Below, one piece after another: positions 1-13,200 of a stretch of DNA of 64,000 bases. Each line of letters starts with the position of its first letter. Position 1 is the stretch's first letter. The stretch is taken from the NCBI GenBank assembly GCA_013400115.1, contig VXBP01005070.1:115393-179392 (forward strand), given 5' to 3'. The position numbers and the translations under genes were made by a program. The notes below the pieces were generated by a model. It did not search any database. It was given only the letters and a program-made list of their open reading frames with translations, and was not told the origin of the DNA. This DNA comes from Rhinopomastus cyanomelas. Lineage: Eukaryota > Chordata > Aves > Bucerotiformes > Rhinopomastidae.

Positions 1-319
1 TAGTGCCTTGATGTGTTCTGTGTTAAGTTAGTAATTTTGTTATGCTGTGTGTGGGTGTTGGTGTTGTGTTTAGTGGGGGTTTCTTGTTTTTTGCAGGTAA
101 AGAGGCCAAATTCAGGAAAACTCAGATTATAGTTTTTTAATGGAGGATCCATTACAGACCAAGTTTACAAATCTATAGAAGCAATGACTGTTCCTTATAG
201 CTTAAGCTTCTCAAACAGAATACAGTCAGTTAAGATCAACATTGCTTCCTTTTGTTTACCGTCTTGAAACCTGTGACATTTTAAAACCCATGTACTGATC
301 TCCTTCAGTAGGGTTGATA

Positions 320-435
320 AGCCTGGAGAAGAGGAGGCTTATGGGGGGGGCTTGTCACTCTCTGTAACTACTTGACAGGAAGTTTTGAGAGGTGGAGGTC
401 AAGCTTTTCTCCCAGACAACTAGTGATAGGATGAG
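320..435 (+). mobile_element. CR1 LINE fragment (ORF2 C-terminal region)
   Basis: The sequence follows the CR1 block GCCTGGAGAAGAGGAGGCT through CTTCTCCCAGACAACTAGTG with many changes. It is an old fragment with no 3' tail, lying in a CEP78 intron. Confidence 0.75.
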
Positions 436-1143
436 TACCTGGATTTGGGAGTTCAGGGCTCCCTGCATTTTCTTCTATGGCAGCTTTAGCACGAGACTTA
501 GTACTAACTATACCCTGATGTGGCATGTGGCAGTGGAACTTAAGAATATGTACCTGGTCTGATAAAACTTTTACTGGGGAAAGAGGAACCTGTAAGAACC
601 AATTGCCTTTGGTTATCACTATGTCTTCCTTTTAGTTTGGAGGCTTTTACTGTATAAGGATGAATTTTTATTATAGGCAATGAAAATTGCACTTCTTATT
701 TTTGTAAGAAAGAATATTACACGCTGGTAATACAAAATCATTTTAGGGTAGTTTTTATTACTCTGGAGAACTTTGGCCTGAGCCAGTCATTCCTAGCAAG
801 CCAGCCTTCTGGGAACAAAAAGCAAAAGTCCTTTCCTTTTTGTAGGGTTCATACCATGTTTTTTTACCATAAAAGGAGAACTGTTTTGCACATGAGACAG
901 GAAAATATTGGATAGGATATTATATTGGTATTATGGGAGCATTTTCTGATAATGTAGCAGTCATGTCAAATCTGTGTTTGAATTGAGGCTTTGTGAGATT
1001 GTTTTTTTTCTTCTTAATTTTACTTTGTTAAGGTTTCTGTAACAAGCAGTATTCTCATATATTGGGGAAAAACTCCAGTATTAAATAAGCACCTCTTTAA
1101 ATATTAGTTGCTAAAACAATTTGTCTTTTTAAAAAAATTTCAG

Positions 1144-1252
1144 TACAAGTGGCTGACATCTCCATCTTCCAAGGATGGTTTGAAAAACAGACAAAAGAAA
1201 AGAACTATTGTCCTAGGACGTGGTCGAAAAGGAAAAGCTACTATTCGAATCG
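1144..1252 (+). CDS. CEP78: CEP78 internal exon 1 of 8 in the window
   Basis: The acceptor is a T-rich tract ending in TTTCAG at 1138-1143, and the donor is GTAATG at 1253. It enters in phase 0 and leaves one base (G) over. The peptide starts YKWLTSPSSKDGLKNRQ and is strongly basic; the readthrough past 1252 into the intron is not coding. Confidence 0.9.
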
Positions 1253-4200
1253 GTAATGCAGTCTTTATTTTCTCTGACTATAGTACACTTCACACAAGTA
1301 GTCTTTTAATATTTAAGGGCTTTAATTTTAAAATATACAGTGTGTCTAAATGACAGTGTTTTGCAGAATTCTTGTCATAAAAAGAGATTTCATTTATTCT
1401 TAATTCAGTAACCTATTTTCCAACAGCAGTGGCTTCTGTAAGAAATTTGCTCTTTGTTTTTAGCGCTGCTAAATATGAGATTAGAGGAAGGGTACACATT
1501 GTTCTCTTAAATGGAAGCATTGCACATGTTTATTGCAAGTGCATCCTTTCCACAAACTTTTAGCGTCTACAAAGCTTGGTGGTAGTAAGTTGCCTAGCTT
1601 TTCTAATGTAGTAAGCTTTTTGTAACAGACTCTCATTTACTAGAACAAGCAAGCATGCACTTTTTAGTCATGTACAAAATGTTCTATTCAAGATTTAAGT
1701 GAAGTTAAAAACCCCAAAATTATTTTTGACACAGTTATTTTAAACTTGTATTGAATATTTACAATTAAGTCCTGATAGCTGAAATAGACTAAATATTTTT
1801 CAGTCAGTTAATAAAAATCTGCATGTAATACATTTGGCTTTCATCTTTGCTTTAGTTATCTGGAAGCAGAAAGGTAAGCAAATTTAAGTCTCTGTACAAA
1901 TAAACTGTGGTGATCAGGGTGATGGAAAAGAAAATGCTTGACTTAAATGTAGTTGTGGTTGGGTTTTATTTGGTATTTTTCTTTGGTATTTTTAGTATGG
2001 TGTTTATGTAGGTTTTCTTGAGTTTTTTAAGATGAGGGAGGGAGTCAGAAGTGAGAGTGAGAGCTACTATATCCTTTTTATTTCTTGAGGATGAATTGAA
2101 ATTTGAAATCTCATTGCCACAGTTATATATTGTTATACTCTTACAACATCAGTTATTTTATCGATCTTGGAGAAACAATAACCTGAGCTGTCACTAGTTC
2201 AACTGTATTAATCATAGAATCATTAGGGATTGGAAGGGACCTCGAAAGATCATCTACTCCAATCCCCCTGACACTGCAGGATCACCTAGACCAAGTCACA
2301 CAGAGAAGGAGACTCCACAACCCCCATAGGCAGACTATTCCAGTGCTGTGTCACCCTCACTGTGAAGAAATTCCTTCTCATATTTATGCGGTAGGCCAAC
2401 AGTTTTTTGGCCTTGTTATTTTCTGACCTGTATAGAACTTGGTGCAGGGTGATTACAATAGGTACTTACTCTGAATATACTTTCAGTAGTAGTGCATGAT
2501 TTAAACAACAAAAGACTGGACTAGCTGAACGTTACTTCTAATTTTTTGTGACTCCAGAGAAGGGTCACAAAAACAACCAGAGGACTGGGACACCTCTCCT
2601 ATGAGCATAAGACTATCAATTGGGGTAGTTCTGTTCAGCCTGAAGAAAATGTGGCTATGAGTTGATCTTGGTGCAGCTTTTTGGTACTTAAAGGTAGTCT
2701 ACAAGAAAGATGTAGAAGGACTTTTTAGCAAGGCCTGTTGTGACAAGATAAGGGGTAAATAGTTTTAAACTAAAAGAGGGGATATGCAGTGAAGGTGGTG
2801 AAACTCTGGAACAGGTCGCCCAGAGAGGTGGTAGAGAACCTATCCCTTGGGACATTCAGGGTTACGCTAAATGAGGCTCTGAGCAACCTGATCTAGTTAA
2901 AGATGATGCTGCTTGCTGCAGTTGAGACGGAACGCTGCTTGATGCAAGCAAGTGTCATTTATTAAGTGTACAAGAGTCCTTTATATATGATTTGATACAT
3001 GGTTTAACAGAATAGTGATTGGCTAACAGTTTCTTTAAACACTTGATTTATGCTGATTGGTGGCTATTATCATTACTACAAGGTAAGCAAGCTACATAAC
3101 TAAGCACCTGTGACCCAGAACGGTCCCTGCACATTTATCTTGTTTTCGGTTTCTGCTGTTTCTTGACCCACACCCAGAGTCCCGTATATTTTGTCTCTGT
3201 GGCTGGCTTAAGGGTTTACTCTCAGTTTTATCAGGATACAGCTCGATCTTCACCAGACACAACTTGACTTGTTTATGTTCATGGCTTTCCACCCAGAAGC
3301 TCCAGCACATTCCCAGTGACCAGGTTCTCGGTCATAAATTTAGTGGTGCTGCCCATACACTTAGCCTTGTGCAGTCCATCAGCTGCTTACTGCAGCAGCC
3401 ATGGACTAGGTGACCTTTAAAGGGCCCTTCCAACCCAGTGCATTCTATGAGTCTGTGATTCTCTGAAATGAAGATACCATGTTCTCCAGAAGCAATCAAC
3501 ATGGGTACTGGCCAGTTACAAAAGCAACGTTACTCACACTAAAGCCACTAGAGGGCAACTAGTAGGATATTAGTAGCCTTATTTTAGTGCCGAAGCTGCC
3601 ACTTGAGACAATGGTAGGGTACCCGAAGTAAGTAATGTGAAGAAACCTCTTCAGCTAAAAAATTTGGCTTCTTTTCTGAGTAGCAGCACGTTTTACATAA
3701 CACAGCATAATGCAGCAGTTAAGTATACCAGTTTATAATTGCAAGCAGATAAGTTGCCTGCCCCTGGTTTTGGAAGGCAAAACAAAAAATTTAAAACACT
3801 TGAATGAAATTAGACTGAAATATAGGTTTCCAACAGTCCCTTTTATTACATTTTACTTATAAACAGTAAGCTAAGAATTTATTTGTATATAAGTAAGTAT
3901 AATATAGTATCTTTTCTCCAATTCTTGCTGTTCAATACAGGCTTACTGTCTAAAACATCTGTGAATCTGGGGAAAAAAAATACATCTGTGAAAGATAGTT
4001 ACTCACCAAAAGCACTACCACCAGGCACAAAAGACTTTCTTCCTTGGCGGACTGCAGAACGTGCAAGGAGATGCAGGTGAGGTTTTCGTAGTATAAGAGA
4101 AAATACTGAAGCATGAAACCTGTGTGATATTTAAAATACACAAAAAAGGTGTGATTTCATGTCCAGATGTAGCAAAAAATTCCACAAGTAAACTCACCTT

Positions 4201-7200
4201 ACGTGCTTGTTCTCTTGTTACAAACGATTTCCTAGAATTTAGCATAGCTGAAGATCCAGTTTGTTTTTACAGGCTTGTAGTATTGTGTCGGCATCCAGCG
4301 GGAGTTGTTTAGGTACTTTTTTATACCTCTTCTTTCTGCTCCATCTCTCTTAATGCCAGCACAATCATTGTGATCATCTAAGTGAATTGATATTTAGAAA
4401 AACCCAACAAACTGTTACACATGAAAGCTGCTGTATTTTTCTGCTTCCTTCTGAAAAATTTTTTTTATTTTTTAATGTATTCCATAGTCTTTGACCTCTC
4501 ACAATGCAGACTATTCAAACAAAATATTTCTTAATGCTCTATTGTAACTGTCTTTGTTAAACTTGTTTTTCAAAGTGCTGAACAAGTTTTTCCTGTTCAC
4601 TTTTTACTATGTAGTAATTAACTAAGCAAGATACCTATTGAAGACTAATGTTAGCAACCAGTAATGTTGCTGTAATTCACTTTTAAATATGTATACTAAC
4701 AGAACAAAGTGAGGATGTAATGAGCATTGAAGGGATGCAGAGCAGTGTCTGATGTGGTTTTTACACTTACTACTTGTTCTAGAATCCTGTGCTCTGGAAA
4801 TGGAAGAAGCAGTAGTGGCATTATAAACTTAATTTTCTAAAAAGTGTTTTTATTTCTTAACTGTAGAGAGGAGCCAGTGGATAGTACTGAAGAATTGCCA
4901 GTGAATATTCAGGTATTGTCTTTCTCATGTGATGGTATGTTTAGTAGGTGAATGTCTGAAAAATGATGAAAGTGTTCTCCTGATTCAACAGAATTTTATT
5001 TTCTAAAGGTTAAGACTGGAACATAATATTAAATTTTATCATGGAGGTGCTCTATAATACGTTATTTTGAAAATTCTTTTATATGTATCTTTTTTGTGTA
5101 AGTATCTTTTGGTTTCTTAAACTTATGAGAATGCTGGGTCAGAGTATGGGTGCAATTTCTTCAGAAGCAATAAGGAGAATTAATAGCATTTTTCTGTGAA
5201 TGGTTCTGTCACTCCTCTTTCTCTTATTCCTCCTTTTGAACTACAAACTTACGTTTGTACTCATCTGTGAACTGCTGTAGTAAACATACGATACAAGTCT
5301 GTGTGTGTGGAAATCCTCGCTTTCTTCCTTCTGATTTTCATCTCATTTCCATCTGTCTCCCTGCCCCACCAGAGGGCGGATGAAGTATGTATTAATTAGT
5401 TTACAGAAGGGTCTGATGGTTACCAAAGCCATCAAACTTGTTCTCTGCTATGACATAGGCTTTCCAAGGGCTGGAGTCCTTTGGGAAAACCTAATCTAGA
5501 CAGGTTGCATTACCTTCCGACCATCCCTCTGCTCTGTTCATCCCCTGGACTGAAGTGTGTTTATCAGCTCCACCATGGAGCTCCAGCCTCTACTTTCTTT
5601 CACTTGTTTTGTTCCTTCCTCTTTTGCCTGTCCAGCAATTTTTTGCCCTTACTTAAATAGACTTTCCCAGAGGTGCTGCACTCTCAGCTGATGGGCCTAG
5701 CTGTGCCTTGTGATGGGTCAGTTGTCAGTTGGAGCTGCCTGGAACTGGCTGTTCCTGGAATGGGCCAGGTCTAGCTACTCCTCGCACCGGCTCCTCTGTT
5801 ACTAAACCCTTGCCACATATACACAATATATGCATGCTTGCGATTTCTTTTTTTAACACAACTGTACTCCAGTTTATTTCAAAATTGCACAGCTGATCAA
5901 TGTATATGTTTTGTGAAAGGTGCTGGGAAATGATTGCATTTAAATTAAGCTCTTGTTACTATTTAATCTTAGGCCTCTATTGCACATTCTAATGATGTGA
6001 GTGTGTTTTCTGATTGTATTAGACAGGTATTCCTGTGAAAGTAACACTAGAAAGTGCTTCTGCATCTGAAACCGAAGACACGCAAGATTTAGGTCATGTT
6101 ATCTATCATCCTAGTTTGTCAAAAACATTAGATGAGACCAACGTAACGAAGTACCAACAGTTACAGGTAAGAGGCGTGTTCCATGTCTTAAACTCCATAA
6201 ATGCAAACTGTATTGATTAAACCATATTTTCTTCAGAAAACTATGGTTAAGCTAGTAACTAGTCATAAAGCAAGATTTCTGAATAACTTTTAATTATCCT
6301 GCGTTATATCACGTGGGCTTCCATTTCAAAAGATTAGTGTGAATTATGCACTGGATTTCCAGTCTCTGAATAGTTTCAATGAAAATGTGTAAGCTATAAC
6401 CGTTTCATCAAACCAGGGCTATATCATAGAATCATAGAATCATTACGGATCGGAAGGGACCTCGAAAGATCATCCAGTCCAATCCGCCTGCAACAGCAGG
6501 ATCACCTAAACCAAGTCACACAGGAACCCGTCCAGTCGGGTCTTGAACATCTCCAGAGAAGGAGACTCCACAACCCCTCTGGGCAGCCTGTTCCAGTGTT
6601 CTGTCACCCTCACTGTGAAGAAGTTCCTTCTGAGGTTGATGTGGAACCTCCTATGTTCCAGCTTACAACCATTGCCCCTCATCCTATCACTACATGACAC
6701 CTAGAACAGCCCANNNNNNNNNNNNNNNNNNNNNNNNNNNNNNNNNNNNNNNNNNNNNNNNNNNNNNNNNNNNNNNNNNNNNNNNNNNNNNNNNNNNNNN
6801 NNNNNNNNNNNNNNNNNNNNNNNNNNNNNNNNNNNNNNNNNNCGTCAGCAAACTTGCTGACAGTGCATGCCAATCCCTCATCCAAGTCATCAATGAATAG
6901 ATTGAACAGGACCGGTCCCAGCACCGATCCCTGGGGCACTCCACTAGATACAGGCCTCCAACTAGACTCTGTCCCACTGACCACCACTCTCTGACTTCTA
7001 CCCTGTAGCCAGTTTATAATCCACCTCACTACCCGAAAATCTAGGCCACACTGCCTCAGTTTGTATGAAGGAACCTCACTTAATACGCATAGCTGCAGTA
7101 GGTGTAATTACTCTGTTCTATTCTTCAGTCACTGACTGTTGAGCACTATTGTAAAGCAACTCCCTGAAGCAACTTCACTGGGTTCTTTCTGAAGTGTTAG

Positions 7201-10200
7201 GATTTGAATTCTGTTTGAAGAATCTACATGGCCTGCAAATCCCAGTTAGTGATAGAACAAGAGTAAACAGCCTGAAGCTGCACCAAGGGAGGTTTAGGCT
7301 GGACACTAGGACAGTGTTTTTCATTGAAGGAGCAGTCAAGCACTGGAAAAGGCTTCCCAGGGATGTGGTTGAGTCACCATTCCTGATTGTGTTTAAAGGC
7401 TTTTTAGATGTACTTAGCGATACGGCGTAGTATTGAACTTGGAAGAGCAGGGTTCTTGGTTGGATGTGCTGATCTCAAGGGTTTTTTCCAACCTGAATGA
7501 ATCTATGATTCTTTGAAAATAACACTGCTAAAAGAAGACTTGTAGTCATTATGATTTTGGTGGTGGTATTGTAGAGCACAGTACTAGGTGAATGAACTGT
7601 TCATGTGTATAAATATTACGACTATATAGCTGTCTTTACATAAGCAAAGTGGAGTTGAAACTGAATGTGTTGCTGATCTAAATGTGATGTGATAGGGTGG
7701 CTGTGGAAGGCAAAATAGTGTGAACGTATTGTGTAAATAACTGCATGCCTTTTTTGTTTGGGTTTCTTTTTTCCCAGATGATCTATACTTTTTCTTTAGT
7801 CCTACTCCATTTTTCTGTTTAGAACTTCTGTTCTAGGAAGATTCTAAAGGTTTTCATGTGTTGCTGGAACAGTGGTTGTAGGTGATTTCTGGTTTTGTGT
7901 AGTAGGTTGACATTGTGCTGTACAGTGGCTTCAAGCACTTTCATCAAGAGCATTATGTCTGGAATCACAGAATTCCCTCTCACATGTTTAGCATGTTATG
8001 CTAAAAACTTATATGCAGCAAGAAGGATACTTTCAGGAAATACTCAATGTATTTGGGCTTAGTGTTTGGAGAGGGAGGAGTACTGCTTTTAGGTACTGCA
8101 GAGACCATGTTTTGAGCTTTGTGGAAGGGCTGTCATATCAACCAATGTTGTTGGCGTTACCTGCAATACTACACATAGAGCAACTGTAGGGAAGGAATAA
8201 TTTGTGGTTAATTTGAGCCTCCTGGGAAGTAAAACTGTAAATTTCAGGAACCTATCCCCAAATTGGTTTTAAATGGCTGTGCATGTTAAGATTTTTCTGA
8301 TTTTGTGAATTTGAAAACCAAAATAATTTTTTAGACTGTGTTTGCATATCTGAGCAGCACTGTTCAAGCAGTCTCTTAACTCTTTCTATACCTCACCCAT
8401 GCTTTTTTCTTACATTGTTGTACAGTTTCACATGATGACAGAACTGAACTAACAGCTTGCCACCATCATTTAGTGCTTTTTTATTTCTTACTTTAATCTC
8501 TTTTCTCTTGTATATTTTTTCGTGTTTATCTGATCCTAAGGCAAGTTTATTCAGTTCATGTAGTTTAACAAGTGAACAGTCTTGCCCCTGAGGAAGAACA
8601 ACACCATGCACCAACCAGTATATGGTGAGGGCAGACCATCTGGAAAGCAGTGTTGTAGAAGAACCTCAGGGTTCATGGGAGAGACCAAATCAAACGTGAG
8701 CCAGTAATGTGACCTTGCAGCAAAGAAAGTGAATGTCATCCTGGGTTGTATTAGAAGGAGCACTGCCAGCAGGTGGAGGGAAGCATTCCTTAGGCTATAT
8801 TCATCACTGATGAGGTAGAGTACTGTGTCCACCTCTGGGCTCCCCAGAAAGAGACATGAACATTGAGAAAGTCCTTTGAACCTTCCAATCACAAGGATGG
8901 TTAAGGGACTGGAGCATCTCTTCCATGAGAAAAGGCTGAGAGAGCTGGGACTGCTTATCCTGGAGAAGTTTTGGGGTGAGTCATAATAATGTTTTATATA
9001 AATACCTGAAAGGAAGGTGTGAAGAGGATGGGGCCAGGCTTTGTTCAGCAGTGCCTGGTGACAGGGCAGGAGTCAGTAGACACAATCAGGAACTCAGAAG
9101 GCAACAATTTTATGGTGTGGTTGAGAATAGGTTACCCAGAGATGTTGTGGAACCTTGCTTCTTACGAGATGTTAAATCATTTAGACATTGGTCCTAGGGA
9201 GCTTTCTGTAGGTTGCTTTGCTTTGCTTTAGCCAAGGATTTGGACTAGGTTACCTCCAGAGGTCCTTTCCAACCTCAACCATTCTATTGTTCTCTGATAT
9301 TTTGTAGCTTAGTTTTCAGACACCTCAGTAACTCACGTTTGCTTATGTGATGGCGTGCATTCCAGAACTGGAGCATAGGAAGTGGCAGAAATTTGTGGCT
9401 GGTAATGTGAGAAGAGAACTGGAGAACCCTTTTGTGGCTGGTAATGTGAGAAGAGAACTGGAGAACCCTTTTGTCTGCTTTAATTGAGTTTAGGCACTGT
9501 AATTAAATATTTCTTACTGCAGACCTGCCTGCGTCAGGAGCTGACTTGAGGAACTGATCTAGCTCAAAAATAAGCCACTCTGTTTGGCTGTGGCAATCTT
9601 TGGCACAGCCTTTCAGTTAAGTGGCACAACTAGCTGTACTAGAAAAGTTATGGAACTGCAGTATGAGAATAAACAGTAAGAGGTGTTAATGCCTTGAACT
9701 GCCATTGTTTTGAAAAAGTTCTAAAAAAATCCCTTGATATGACCAAATTATAGGATTTTTACTTTAGTACACAAGTCCTTGAGAACTGCTTTGCGTTTTT
9801 TGGCTAAAAAGGTACTTTAATTATATTGTATGACTGAAATTGTATTGGTTGTGTTTTCATTTTGAAAAGCCCAAACAACTCTTGTCTAACAAAAAGTCTA
9901 TTTTCTGCTTCACATGAGAAATAGGAACTTGCAATTATTTTTTTCTTCCACTAGAGGGCATTTGAAATGTCTGAATTGTCTGTGATGACGAATGTAGTTG
10001 AGAAAACACCCAGACTTTGAAATTTTGATTAAGGCTATAACTGGTGAACTTCTCCTGTAATATAGTTAAATGTGTAACTCTTTCTACACATTAACACTTT
10101 GTGAACGATGGAGAGATTGCACTGTAACCTTTTATTAAAAACAAGTGTGGCAGTGTAATCAAGTAGAAAACCACAGCTAATTAGTTGCTACAGTTTTTGA

Positions 10201-13200
10201 AATATTTTTAATTTTTAAACTGCAGTTTCAACTGCCGTGTCATGTGCTGAGTAGCCATTGCATACAGTAATTCTGAGGGGTATAGATACATGTGCTATTC
10301 AGCTTCTTAAAGGCCATTAGTGATGGATGTCTTTGTGTACTAAACTGGTAGAAGGCTCAGTCTTGTATCTTGCATGTACATTTAGCTCTCGTGTATCTTA
10401 GTATTTTCTGCAAAAGCTAGTAATTTATTAAAAGCAAATTAAATAATAAAATGTACATGTGTTTGTAAACTTACAACAACAAATACGTTTGCACATGTGC
10501 AAAGCATCTTATTTAAATGTAGGCTTCTGATACTGTGTATGAGGGGCTGCAGCTGCAGTGCGTGTCAGTCCATTAGTCATCACATATTGTGTATATCCAC
10601 AGCACAATAAATAAAGTTTAAACTAAACTGTAAAACTTCCAAACTGCTTAAAAAAATTACTAATAATGTAACTTTTACAAACCTTTGCCCTTTGGAAGTA
10701 CAAACTAGCAGTTTTGGGGAAAAGGTCAGTGCTATCACATTTAGACTTGTCTAAAATCTGTCCACAACAAATATAGAACTACAGTTTCTAGAGCAGCTTA
10801 CCATAAAACCCTATACCCTTGCAACTTCAAAATACTTGTATGCTTACACACGGACTGTAAGTGGAACAGTGAGAATTCTGTGATCTTGATCTTCAAAGCT
10901 AAGGTACAGGATTCCAGCACACATGCCAAGCTGTGAATGTAGGCCATTATATGCTCACTACTTTTTGTGCTATGCTTCTGAATCTATAAAAAGATTTCTA
11001 GCTCCTATTATTTCCATACATTCTGAGGTAGGTTGTAGTAAGACTGTAGTGATAATTGTTTAGGATTCTCCTTAGAGATTTCCCTCCCATGCCATACCTG
11101 CAGGAGATTTCTTTGCATCATGGCAGTTAGACACTGTTACATCTCTTCCCAAATACTGTCTTTGAAATGGAGTTTTTGTACACCTTCTGACTTCTAAGTG
11201 TTTTCAGATGAGAAAATGATGACTAATTTTCAAGGGCTAGGTTGATTGATACCAATCTAGAGACTGCACTGAACAAGTCTAAGTACAAGGTCCTATGACT
11301 GAGTTGGGGTAATCTTAACCACAAATAAATGCTGGGTGGTGAATAGATTGAGAGCAGTCATGAGAGAAGGGCTTGGGGCTCCTGGTAGATGAGAAGCTTG
11401 ACATGAGCGAGCAATGTGTGAGTGCAGCTCAAAAAATCAGCTGTATCCTGGACTTTATCAAAAGAAGCATGACCAACAGCTTTGCATGCTGTTAGTTTAT
11501 ATAAACTACCCTGTGAAAAATAAAGCAGCTTGATAATTTTAACAGTTTTCACTTGTGGAGCCAGATAACTGTATTAAGGCATGCAAAACAAAAAATTCCT
11601 GTTTGTTCTTCTAATTTAGATGCTGTAATTGAAAATGGTAATGCTCTGCTATGCAATGAGAAAACATGGTATTGCTTATCAAATCGTGTTCACTGAAATA
11701 GACCTACTACTTGAGAGCAAAATAAAATACAAGTTTAGGTATATGATGAATAAGTGTAGACATATGTTAGATGTTTATGTTTGGTTTTGTTGTTGATTAA
11801 ACACTTAACATACCTAACCCATGCAGACAGCTTGAGAGTTGTGAAAAACAGACCTTTTCTACTGAAGAATGAAGTGAAACCAAATGGAAAGGGTACACTT
11901 CTTACCAGAATAAAATCCTGGATGAAGAGTATATTCTGAAAATGTAAATATGGCCACTAAGGATTTATTTTTTAGAGCCCAATCTGAACTTTTCATGAGG
12001 TAGATATATTTAGTTAAAAATATGTTTTGAAAAAGCAGAAGGGATAAAGAGGAAGTATAGAAAAACATACATTTCTGATGGTAATGTCATAGGCCCAGGA
12101 GACCTGTGCTATAATCTTCTGTTATCTGTTGCTGTACTGCAAATTGTTACATGGCTGACACTTGTTTTCCACTTTCCTGTGTTAGATTTCTTCATCCTAC
12201 AGTTTTATATACTGGTAGATTTGTGTGATCTGTTTTTGTAGAAGATGTGTTAAGTAGACATTGTTGGAGTTTTTGCATGTTGTGCTGATATTTGAAGATA
12301 ACGATTGTGATGGTTTTTGTGTTATGATAGCTGGAGCTGGAAGAATGCATGGAAAAATTAAAGGAAGAGCAAAGAACCAGAGTAAGGGCTGAGGAACGGG
12401 TAATGGAGGTAATGATACTTAAAAGTTAATCATCTTTACTTTTAGAGGAGGCATCAATCAAACTGCCTAGTGGCTTAATGACAAGTAATTATCAGTGACC
12501 TCTAATGTGGTGGCTTCCAGAGTTTCAGTTCAAAGTCACATGGATCATTTACTAGCCTAAGGCCAGTGATGAAATCTGCGTTTAGTAATGTGTGTTTGTT
12601 CTCCTGATCCTATTCCAGAGCCTTGAACTCTAGGTAGGGGTACATTTTCAATATGTTAAATTCATTTGGTGTGTTACTCGTGATATAGAGCATTCTGACA
12701 CTGGTTTTTCTGAGAAAGTGATTAAATCTATTTGCCAAATTTGTAGCAGATAGATAGTTCTTCAGGGTCTTCCACCATTTTAATTGTGACTTGTGCTAAA
12801 AAGCTGTTTATTGCAAATGTTTAATTTGGCTTATTCAGTTCCTTTGATTTTACAGTTGTGTTTCTGGTTTTCTGCATTGCATGATGGCCATAGCTGTTAG
12901 TTGTTGAGAAAGGCATTTTTGCGTTATGACAGAACCAAACAAATTATCACAGCTACGTTGTGACATCTGTTTCTCCATTGTCTATTGCTATCATAAAAAA
13001 AGACTTTTTTCAATCAGAAGTTATTTTTCAAGCAGCATTTCTTACAGTGCAATTGAGTGTAAGGCAGTGTAAATTAATGAGTTTGATTCTTAAATGTGAT
13101 CTGGAATAAAATGAAGTGGTACCCTTTGGAAAATGAGTAACAAGTAGTGCTTCACAGTACGGGAAGCAGGTATCTGCAGAAGACTACACTCTTCAGGGTT

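Noticed and set aside
95..170. Possible extra CEP78 exon after a TTTTTTGCAG acceptor
   Set aside because: All frames stop quickly and no usable donor follows; no CEP78-like peptide is encoded.
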